In this document: positions 43,364 through 51,063 of the stretch, piece by piece
Layout: every line of letters begins with the position of its first letter
Position numbering within the stretch: position 1 is the first letter of the stretch
Assembly (NCBI GenBank): GCA_015654745.1
Contig: JAATGH010000360.1
Location: 1 to 51,636 of the forward strand
Direction of reading: 5' to 3'
Length of the DNA: 51,636 nucleotides
Source of the DNA: Enterobacterales bacterium
GTDB taxonomy: Bacteria; Pseudomonadota; Gammaproteobacteria; Enterobacterales; Enterobacteriaceae
Made by a program: the position numbers and the translations under genes
Notes under the pieces: model-generated
Database searches by the model: none
The model's input: the letters and a program-made list of their open reading frames with translations, nothing else
What the model was told of the DNA's origin: nothing

Positions 43364-44411
43364 CAAAAAACTTGGATTTTTTACCCGACTGTTGGATAGA
43401 GTCCAGCCGGCCGAACGTTACCGCCTGGCGACCGCACAAATCATCCATGCGGAAACGTTAGGTTTTGATTCGGCGTGGGTTGCCCAGCATCACTTTCATG
43501 AGGCCGAAGGCGGCCTGCCTTCCCCGCTGGTTTTTCTGGCCCGGGTGGCGGCGCTGACCGAACGTATCCGCCTGGGTACCGGCGTTATCACGCTGCCTAT
43601 GGAACTGGCGCTGCGCGTGGCGGAAGACACCGCGGTGCTGGATTTGCTGTCGGATGGGCGTTTGGAGATCGGATTGGGCTCCGGCGGCACGCCGTCGTCA
43701 TTTCCGCCGTTTGGGTTGCAAAGCGACGAACGTGGTAGCGTCTTCGGCGCTAATTTGGCTATCTTGTTGGCCGCCTGGCGGGGAGAAAACATCGGCGACA
43801 GCGATAATCGGCTTTATCCCGCCGCGCCGCATTTGGCCGCCCGTGTTTGGCAGGCGACCTTTTCCGTCGATGGCGGCGCCCGGGCCGGTGCCGCCGGCGA
43901 TGGGCTGATGCTATCGCGGACCCAGCCGCGTCCCGCCGGCGCGCTCGACGTGCCCTTGGACGCTATTCAAAATCCCATTATCGATGCTTATCTGGATGCC
44001 TTACCCGATGGCGTGGCGCCGCGCATTCTTGGCTCGCGTACCGTTTTTGCGACCGATGACGGCGATCGGGCCCGCCTGTTGGCCGAAGACGGCCTGCGCC
44101 GTCAGGCAGATAACGCCAGGGCCAATGGCCAAATTGTGGCTGGCGATAGCCTGGATGATTTTATCAGCGCGTTCGACGTTCATCTTGGCACCGCCGCGCA
44201 GGTTATCGGTTCATTACGGCGGGATACCGCCCTGGCGCGGGTTACTGATTTAGCGTTCCAGGTACATTCCATCGATCCGCCGCACCGCGATATTTTGCGT
44301 TCCCTGGAGTTGATCGCCGAACAGGTTGCCCCGGCATTGGGATGGATAAAACCGTCCGCCCGCCGCAACGATGCCACGCAAGCCAATCCCCTGTTGCAGG
44401 AGAGAATATGA
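43356..44411 (+). CDS. FMN-dependent luciferase-like monooxygenase (KPN_01858-type)
   Basis: A 351-residue bacterial-luciferase-fold (LLM) flavoprotein. L-G-F-F-T-R-L-L at the start forms strand 1, A-W-V-A-Q-H-H-F-H-E-A-E-G-G near residue 45 is the family signature, and I-R-L-G-T-G-V-I-T-L-P near residue 80 is the F420/FMN-binding strand. It needs reduced FMN from a separate reductase; none is encoded here. From memory it matches the TIGR04027 family. ATG 43356 overlaps the ATPase gene by eight bases, so it is certainly part of the operon and probably oxidises the imported compound. Confidence 0.88.
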   Translation: MSSKKLGFFTRLLDRVQPAERYRLATAQIIHAETLGFDSAWVAQHHFHEAEGGLPSPLVFLARVAALTERIRLGTGVITLPMELALRVAEDTAVLDLLSDGRLEIGLGSGGTPSSFPPFGLQSDERGSVFGANLAILLAAWRGENIGDSDNRLYPAAPHLAARVWQATFSVDGGARAGAAGDGLMLSRTQPRPAGALDVPLDAIQNPIIDAYLDALPDGVAPRILGSRTVFATDDGDRARLLAEDGLRRQADNARANGQIVAGDSLDDFISAFDVHLGTAAQVIGSLRRDTALARVTDLAFQVHSIDPPHRDILRSLELIAEQVAPALGWIKPSARRNDATQANPLLQERI

Positions 44412-45523
44412 CCCAGACCTTAGCCTCCACGGATATCCTCGATCGGCTGGCGGATATTGCGCCGGATTCGCCGCTGGCGGCGGCGCGGCTCGCTCGCGAT
44501 GCGGCAACTCAGCATATCCAGGGCAGTTTCCAGGCGCTGTTCACCGTCGGTGACGGTATCGATTTTACCCTGCCGGAACGTTTGGACGTGGCGCAGCACG
44601 TTGCCACCTGGCATGGCGACCGTCGGTTGGCGGAGTTTTATGCGGCGCAAGCGGCAACCTTGGCGCCGGCTAGCGCCGGCAGTAAGATCGCGGCCGGGTT
44701 GGCGCACGCAGAGCGCTTAACCCGTCGGCCCGCCTCGGCCAACGCCGGGCATCTTGAGGATCTGCGGCGCGTGGGCTGGTCGACCAGCGCTATTGTCACG
44801 CTGTCGCAGTTGGTGGCCTATGTGAGTTTTCAAAGCCGACTGCTGTTGGGGTATCGGTTAATTGGCCAGCGGCCGGTCGCGGAGGTAAACGTTCCCGTGG
44901 CGGTAGCCGGGGTGTGGCGGGTCGCGGGTCGCACTTATGGGGGGCGCTCGGCGCCTAAGGCGTTTACGCAGCGGGAGCTCGGGTGGGAACCTTGGCTGGC
45001 CGTGAACGCCCTTACGGATTTCACCGCTGAGCAACAGGCGATATTGGTGCATAACGGCCATGGGGACTCGGATTATTTTCGGCTGTTGGCCCGGAACCTG
45101 CCGGTGTTGGAGCAGCGGACGTTGACTGATAAAGGTATTTTTTATACGGCGGGCGGGCTGGCGCGTAAAGAGCGGGAGTTGGCGGCGGCGGTGGCGAGCA
45201 AAGTAAATGGGTGTATTTATTGCGCATCGGTGCATGCGCGTAAGGCCAGCCAGTTGTCCAAGCAGACCGGGGCGGTGCAGCGCCTGATTGATACGCCGCC
45301 TGGGGGCATCCTTGCCGAGAATCAATCGCCGCGCTGGCAGGCGCTGATCGACTTTGCCGCCGCGTTGTCGACTACCCCTGCCGGCGCGAGTCCCGGGCTG
45401 GTTATTCGGCTGCGGGAGTTGGGTCTTACGGATTTGGAGCTGCTTGATTTGGTGCAGTCCACTGCCTTTTTCGCTTGGGCTAATCGGCTGATGCTGACGT
45501 TGGGCGAGCTGTTTGACGATTAG
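44408..45523 (+). CDS. Fused CMD-domain / alkylhydroperoxidase-like protein (Avi_7170 + Avi_7169 type)
   Basis: A 371-residue protein made of two AhpD-like halves. The N-terminal half (about 1-185) has the helical CMD layout but no C-x-x-C, so it is probably structural or binding. The C-terminal half carries C-I-Y-C-A-S-V-H (C269, C272, H276), the redox motif of AhpD-type peroxidases. From memory the halves correspond to two families (TIGR04029 and TIGR04030) that are separate genes in some organisms. Start 44408 overlaps the monooxygenase stop by four bases. A role in removing peroxide, or in a step after flavin oxidation, is likely but unproven. Confidence 0.85.
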   Translation: MTQTLASTDILDRLADIAPDSPLAAARLARDAATQHIQGSFQALFTVGDGIDFTLPERLDVAQHVATWHGDRRLAEFYAAQAATLAPASAGSKIAAGLAHAERLTRRPASANAGHLEDLRRVGWSTSAIVTLSQLVAYVSFQSRLLLGYRLIGQRPVAEVNVPVAVAGVWRVAGRTYGGRSAPKAFTQRELGWEPWLAVNALTDFTAEQQAILVHNGHGDSDYFRLLARNLPVLEQRTLTDKGIFYTAGGLARKERELAAAVASKVNGCIYCASVHARKASQLSKQTGAVQRLIDTPPGGILAENQSPRWQALIDFAAALSTTPAGASPGLVIRLRELGLTDLELLDLVQSTAFFAWANRLMLTLGELFDD

Positions 45524-45526
45524 GCT

Positions 45527-45688
45527 GCGCTTTCCCTTTAACATGGCTTGTCGCAGGTCCCGTGTTGGCGGGCCTGGCGGGCCATGGGGCGCTCCGGCAG
45601 CCCAAAAAGGGCTGCTTCGACCCCATTGGCGCGCTTTCCCTTTAACATGGCTTGCTGCAGGTCCCGTGTTGGCGGGCCTGGCGCGCCG
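45527..45688. repeat. Pair of ~57-bp direct repeats flanking a hairpin
   Basis: The text starting GCGCTTTCCCTTTAACATGG at 45527 recurs at 45631, and the two copies agree over about 57 bases apart from three changes near the middle and end. Period is 104 bases. Between them GCAGCCC (45597-45603) pairs with GGGCTGC (45609-45615) around AAAAA, with an outer ATGGGG/CCCCAT pairing. The block begins just after the fused CMD gene and ends at the original stop codon of choX. It is probably a unit of a dispersed intergenic repeat. The open frame crossing it is not a gene. Confidence 0.8.
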
Positions 45689-45689
45689 G

Positions 45690-46637
45690 TTAGAGCGCCA
45701 GCGTTTTCCGTACGGCCGGCAGGCCGGGTTGGCCGGCGCGGGTGGTGACGCCGTCAAGCCAGGTAGCCAGTAGTTCGGGATGCTGTTTTAGCTAATCTTG
45801 GGCCGCTCGGTCTGGGGTTTGCTTGTCATCGAGTACGCGTTTAATGATGCGGTTTTCTAAATCTACATTGAACTTGAGCTGGCTGAACAGCCGGGCAGTG
45901 TTCGGGCATTGGGCGCTGAAATCTTTGCGGGTGACGGTGTTGACGGTGGCGCTGCCGTAATTCGGGCCAAAATAGGTGTCGCCGCCGCTTAGGTAGGTCA
46001 GTTTATAGCGGGTGTTCATCGCGTGGGGCTCCCAGCCGAGAAATACAATCCATTGTTTTTTGCCTTCCGCGCGTTCGACCTGGGCTAGCATGCCGCTTTC
46101 GCTTGATTCCACCAGCGTCCAGCCGGTCAGGTTAAAGTCATGTTTGTCGATCATGTTTTTGATATTTTGATTGGCTGGCGCCCCCGGGGCGATGCCATAG
46201 ATTTTATGATCAAACCGGTCGGCATATTTTGCCAGATCGGCAAAATCATGTACTCCACCCTGAGCCACGTAATCCGGTACCGCCAGGGTGAATTTGGCGC
46301 TGTTCAGATTGGCGCCAACCACGTTTACCGCGCCGTCGGCGGTGTATTTTTCGATCACCGGTTTTTGCGCCGGCATCCAGTTGCCGAGGAAAACATCGAG
46401 TTGACCGGTTTTTAGCCCTTGGTAAGCCAGCGCCACCGACAGATTCTTAATCTGCTGTTGGTAACCGAGGCCGTTAAGCAAGACACCCGCGACCGCATTG
46501 GTGGCACCGATATCGGACCAGCCGGGATCGGACATATTGACCGTTTCACAGTGGGCATCATCTGCGGCAAAAGCGTGAATTGGCAGGCCAAAGGCCAGTG
46601 AGAGTCCTAGGGCAATAACAGCTTTACACGCGCGCAT
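45690..46637 (-). pseudogene. choX: Choline ABC transporter binding protein ChoX, interrupted by an amber codon
   Basis: The frame from 46637 encodes a signal peptide (to H-A-F-A-A-D) and a ChoX/OpuAC-type choline binding protein, with aromatic-box residues in S-D-P-G-W-S-D-I, F-L-G-N-W-M-P-A and F-L-G-W-E-P-H. It stops at TAG 45792-45794 after 281 residues. The same frame continues for 33 more codons (L-K-Q-H-P-E-L-L-A-T-W-L-D-G-V-T-T then L-P-A-V-R-K-T-L-A-L) and ends at TAA 45690, which matches the normal ChoX C-terminus. The stop replaces a position that is tryptophan in the family as I remember it (TGG to TAG). The truncated protein might keep partial function. Confidence 0.85.
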
Positions 46638-46658
46638 AAATTTCCTTAAATAATGTGA

Positions 46659-48193
46659 TTAAAGGGTAGAAGGCGGGCGCGGATAGCGCGCGAGCGCCTC
46701 CTGCTCGTCCAGGGTTTGGTTATTGCGGATAAACCGGTGGCCGGCGTCCTGCCAGGGTTGGAAATCCCATTCGGGTTGACCGCCCGGCCCCATGGCGTGG
46801 TTAAGAAACAAGCGGGCGCGCTGGCTATCCAATACTTGGCGCTCCAGTGCGGTTATATCCCAGCGCTGGTCGGCTTCCTGCTGGAATTGCCGTCGTTGGG
46901 GTTCATACGCCGGGACGTCGGCCAGGTTGGTTAATTCCAGCGGATCGTTCTGGAGATCGTATAATTGCGCGGGTTCGCCGGCGGAGGCGATAAATTTCCA
47001 CTGGCCACGCCGGATCATGATCATCGGCGCCAGCGCGCCCTCCGCGAGATATTCGCCGTATACGCTATCCGGGCCGGGTTGCCGGAGAGGAGCGGTACCA
47101 GGCTGTGGCCATCCAGCGGCGCCCCCAACGTGGCCCGCTCCGGCGGATGACCGGCCGCCAGTTCGAACAGCGTCGGCAGCAGATCCACCAGCGAGACGTT
47201 TTGCTCTACCCGGCGGGGGGCGTAGCGCGCCGGCGCATGGATAATCATCGGTATCCGCGCCGCGCCTTCAAAGAAATTCATTTTGTACCATAGGCCCCGT
47301 TCACCCAGCATTTCGCCGTGGTCGGAGATCACCATGATGATGGTATCTTCGGCCAGGCCGGTCGCGTCAAGGGTTTCCCGTATCAGACCAAACTGATCGT
47401 CGACATAGGCCAGCGCCCCATAGTATGCGTGGCGGGCCCGGCGTATTTGCCGCTGATCCAGTAGCCCGTCCGTCAGTTGATACATGCGCCGCAGCCGCTC
47501 TGAATGGGCGTCCGGCGGCGCGTCGCCTTCCGCCACCAGGGGCAGATCGACGTCCTGTTCTGCATAGCGGTCCAGGTAGGGCTTAGGAATGGCGAACGGG
47601 TCGTGCGGGTGCGTCAGCGACATCAATAGTAAAAAGGGTCGTTCGTCATCTCGCCGCGCTATGTCAAACAGCTTTTGTCGGGCGTAGAACACGGCTTCAT
47701 CGTCAAAATCCAGCTGATTGGTGCGGATGCATTCGCCGGCGTCGAGCACTGAGCTCATATTATGGTACCAATCCAGCCGCCGTTCGGGCGCTCGCCAGTC
47801 CGGCGTCCAGCCGAAATCCGCCGGGTAGATATCGGTGGTGAGGCGTTGATCGAATCCATGTAATTGATCCGGCCCGCAAAAATGCATTTTGCCGGACAGA
47901 TAGGTTTGATAGCCCAGCTGTCGCAGATAATGGCAAAACGTTGGACTCTCGGCATGAAATTCCGCTGCATTATCATATACGCCATTGCGGGAAATTAATT
48001 GTCCGGTCATCATGGATGCTCGGGAGGGTGCGCATAAGGGGCTATTGCAATAAGCCGAATTAAACACTACACCCTCGCGCGCTATTTTATCAATATTGGG
48101 CGTTAAACTGACTTTATTTCCATAAGCAGAAAGCGCGCCGGCGGTCAATTGATCCGCCATCAAAATAACGATATTCGGTTTTTTGCTAAGCAT
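46659..48193 (-). pseudogene. betC: Choline-sulfatase BetC, frameshifted
   Basis: The first frame (48193 to about 47075) encodes a type I sulfatase: the formylglycine cysteine is C54 in C-A-P-S-R, and M-A-D-Q-L and S-D-H-G-E-M-L-G-E-R-G-L-W-Y-K are BetC-like metal and substrate blocks. After L-V-P-L-L-S-G-N near 47080 the frame changes; the expected continuation D-S-V-Y-G-E-Y-L-A-E-G is in the other frame and runs to a stop at 46659, including A-P-M-I-M-I-R-R-G. Together they give a normal ~510-residue choline-sulfatase, which hydrolyses choline-O-sulfate to choline and sulfate. A single frameshift at about 47070-47085 disrupts it. Confidence 0.9.
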
Positions 48194-48300
48194 AGTTAAA
48201 ATTCGCTTTAATTATTCATTCAACCCAATGTTATTTTTATCTCATAATTAATTTCCGCTGTGAACGGGTCAAATTCTTATCGGCCTATAAGGAGACATTA
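48194..48300. promoter_or_regulatory. Divergent promoter region of betC/choX and the LysR/cho genes
   Basis: A 107-base AT-rich gap between the divergent betC and LysR genes. The LysR protein would be expected to bind here. TAAGGAG precedes the LysR start at 48301. No clear dyad was identified. Confidence 0.45.
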
Positions 48301-49246
48301 TGTCTGAAAAATTTCGTCTGCCGCCGTTACAGGCGCTGGCGGTTTCGAAGCGGCGGCGCGCCATCTTAATTTTACCGCCGCATCCCTCGAGCTGGGTTCC
48401 TCGCAGCCGGCGGTCAGCCAGCGGATAAATTTACTGGAAAACCAGCTGGGAACCAAGCTGTTCGAGCGTCGCCATCGCGGCGTGATATTGACGGCTACCG
48501 GTGAACGGCTATATCAAATCGTCCGCGCCAGCCTGCAGGAGATAAGCGAGCAGGTTGAAAAAATAAAGCTTAAAAAACAGAGAGATATATTACGCATTGA
48601 TACCGATATGGGATTTGCCAGCTTTTGGTTGCTCCCCCGGCTGAACCAGCTCCAGTCGTTGATACCTAATGTGGATGTCCAGATTTCCACCTCGCCAAAT
48701 GAATTTTCGTTGCGTGACAGCAGCGCCCATTTGGCGATCTCCTTTGGCGACGGCCAGATCCCCGGCTGCCGCAGCGATAAACTGTTCCCGGAGCTGGTGA
48801 TCCCGGTGTGCAGTCCGCAATTTGCCGCACGGCACGGGGCGCCGCTCGGCGCGGCGGACTTGCTGCGTTTGCCGTTGCTGAACCTGCCGGATACCCGCCC
48901 GGCGCGCTGGTTGAACTGGCGTGAATGGTTTCATTTGCAGCGTCTGGAGCCGGACGACAACGTGACGTCCTTGACCTTTAATGCCTATTCGCTGGTTATC
49001 CAGGCGGCATTACGCGGCCAGGGGATCGCCTTGGGCTGGAAACCCTTGGTAGATCAATTCCTTGATAGTGGCGAATTGGTAGCCTGCGGCACGGAATGCA
49101 AAACCGAACGTGGATATTATTTGATTCAGCCTGGTTTGGAACCCTGTAGTATCATTTATCAAAAAGTTAAAGAATGGTTAATAACCGAGTCCTTTAGTTT
49201 TAAACCGCGTGGTCAACCAGCCATCACTCCGACTTTAGCGGTTTAA
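48301..49246 (+). pseudogene. LysR regulator of choline-sulfate utilisation, frameshifted
   Basis: ATG 48301 with TAAGGAG upstream starts M-S-E-K-F-R-L-P-P-L-Q-A-L-A-V and then loses frame. Adding one T in the TTT at about 48342-48344 restores F-E-A-A-A-R-H-L-N-F-T-A-A-S-L-E-L-G and Q-P-A-V-S-Q-R-I-N-L-L-E, continuing into the long frame that ends at 49246. The whole matches the LysR regulator that accompanies betC and choXWV (TIGR03418, from memory). As written, translation from 48301 ends after about 42 codons; internal initiation at 48482 would give a protein without its DNA-binding domain. Confidence 0.88.
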
Positions 49247-49343
49247 ACTATTTCGTTATAAGCCATACGATAATATTTTATTGCGCAAGGCCGTTTTCTT
49301 ATAGCCTGTGCTTATGGCTATTCCATTGCTCCGACATTCGCTT

Positions 49344-50246
49344 ATGAACCAGACGTTGCTTAAGATCGATGGGCTTTATAAAATATTCGGCCCTGACGAG
49401 AAAAAAGCTTTTTTTTGTTTACAGCGTGGAGATGAGCCAGCTGAACTATTTTCCCGTCAAGGCTGGTCAGTGGCGCTGAATAATATTTCCCTCACCGTCG
49501 ATCGCGGCGAAATCTTTGTGATCGTCGGTTTATCCGGCTCGGGTAAATCCACCTTGCTGCGCACGATAAACCGGCTGATCGTTCCCAGCGCCGGCGAAAT
49601 CTATTTTGATGAACACTGCATTTCGTCCCTGCCGGAGGCTGAGCTGATTGCGCTGCGCAGACATGAAATGAGCGTGGTATTCCAATCTTTTGCCCTGCTG
49701 CCAACCCGCACGGTGCTGGATAACGCGGCGTTCGGCCTCGAATTAGCCGGCGTCGGCAAAGCGCAGCGACATCAGCGGGCGCTGGCGGTGCTGGCTCAGG
49801 TCGGGCTGGAACAGGTGGCGGGGCAATTGCCACATCAACTATCCGGGGGTATGCAGCAGCGGGTCGGACTGGCGCGGGCGCTGGTGGTAAATCCCTCGCT
49901 CCTGTTAATGGACGAAGCTTTCTCCGCGCTCGATCCCATCAATCGCCGCGAGATGCAGGATCTCCTGCTGCGCCTGCAGGCCCAGCAGCGGCGCACGGTG
50001 ATCTTTGTCACCCATGATATCGAGGAAGCGCTGCGGATCGGTAACCGGATTGCCATTATGCAACACGGCCAGGTTATTCAGATCGGCACCGCTGAGCAGT
50101 TGGTCAACGCGCCGGCTAACGGCTACGTGCGCCGGTTTTTCTCCGGCGTCGATACGTCCAGGTATGTGTTGGCGGAAAACTACGCCGGCGCATTCAGTTC
50201 GCGGCCATCCACCGCCACGGAGGCCGCTGATGACCGGACCCGTTGA
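49344..50246 (+). CDS. choV: Choline ABC transporter ATPase ChoV
   Basis: A 300-residue ATPase of the glycine-betaine/choline (ProV) type. The N-terminal L-Y-K-I-F-G-P-D-E-K-K-A-F segment before the core is typical of ProV/ChoV. Walker A is G-L-S-G-S-G-K-S-T, the signature L-S-G-G-M-Q-Q-R, Walker B L-L-M-D-E-A-F-S-A-L-D. There are no C-terminal CBS domains, as in ChoV and unlike ProV. ATG 49344 is preferred over the in-frame starts upstream. It overlaps choW by 17 bases and appears intact. Confidence 0.9.
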   Translation: MNQTLLKIDGLYKIFGPDEKKAFFCLQRGDEPAELFSRQGWSVALNNISLTVDRGEIFVIVGLSGSGKSTLLRTINRLIVPSAGEIYFDEHCISSLPEAELIALRRHEMSVVFQSFALLPTRTVLDNAAFGLELAGVGKAQRHQRALAVLAQVGLEQVAGQLPHQLSGGMQQRVGLARALVVNPSLLLMDEAFSALDPINRREMQDLLLRLQAQQRRTVIFVTHDIEEALRIGNRIAIMQHGQVIQIGTAEQLVNAPANGYVRRFFSGVDTSRYVLAENYAGAFSSRPSTATEAADDRTR

Positions 50247-51063
50247 TTTCAGCGCCCGAATGGACGCCGGCGTTCGCTACCTGCTGGCCCATTGTGGTCC
50301 GTTTTTCGATCTGATTGCCCGGGTGATTGATGGCGTAGCCGGCTCGCTGGAACAGGGTTTGGGCTGGCTTTCCCCTTGGGGTCTGGCGGCGATCGCCGTG
50401 GGGCTGAGCCTTTGGCGCATCGGCAAGGGTTTTGCTTTATTCAGCGCCCTCGCCATGCTCTACATTATCTACAGCGGCTACGGCGACCATGCGGTGGTGA
50501 CGCTGGCCTTGACGCTATCGTCCACCCTGTTCAGCTTACTGGCCGGCATTCCGCTCGGCATTATGATTGCCCGACGCCATCGGGCGGGTATTTTGGTCCG
50601 GCCAATGCTGGATTTTATGCAGACCATGCCCGCCTTTGTTTATCTGATACCGGCCACCATTTTGTTCGGCCTCGGCCGGCCGCCGGGAATTTTCGCTACC
50701 GTATTATTCGCCATGCCGCCGGTGGTGCGTTTAACCGATTTGGGCATCCGCCAGGTGGATAAAAGCCTGGTGGAGGCCGGTCTGGCATTTGGTTGTACCC
50801 GCCGCCAGCTGTTATGGAAAGTGCAGTTACCCAACGCGCTGCCTTCCATAATGGCGGGGATTAACCAGACCATCATGATGGCCATGTCCATGGTGATTAT
50901 CGCGTCGATGGTCGGCGCCGGCGGCCTGGGTAACGATGTGCTGACCAGTATCCAGCAACTGGATATCGGCCAGGGGTTGCAGAGCGGCCTGGTGGTGGTG
51001 CTTATGGCTATGTTGCTCGACCGTCTTTCCGCGAGCTTGGTACGAACGGCTGCGGTTAAATAA
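50230..51063 (+). CDS. choW: Choline ABC transporter permease ChoW
   Basis: A 277-residue permease of the ProW/OpuAB type, with about six helices. M-Q-T-M-P-A-F-V-Y-L-I-P and the coupling loop V-E-A-G-L-A-F-G-C-T-R-R-Q-L-L-W-K-V-Q-L-P are standard, as is G-A-G-G-L-G-N-D-V near the end. ATG 50230 lies inside the end of choV, so it is translationally coupled. The gene looks intact, although its binding protein gene across the locus carries a stop codon. Confidence 0.92.
   Translation: MTGPVDFSARMDAGVRYLLAHCGPFFDLIARVIDGVAGSLEQGLGWLSPWGLAAIAVGLSLWRIGKGFALFSALAMLYIIYSGYGDHAVVTLALTLSSTLFSLLAGIPLGIMIARRHRAGILVRPMLDFMQTMPAFVYLIPATILFGLGRPPGIFATVLFAMPPVVRLTDLGIRQVDKSLVEAGLAFGCTRRQLLWKVQLPNALPSIMAGINQTIMMAMSMVIIASMVGAGGLGNDVLTSIQQLDIGQGLQSGLVVVLMAMLLDRLSASLVRTAAVK

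Noticed and set aside
45513-45773. Open frame across the direct repeats at 45.5 kb
   Set aside because: It is made mostly of the repeat itself read in one frame and overlaps the end of the CMD gene and choX; no start signal.
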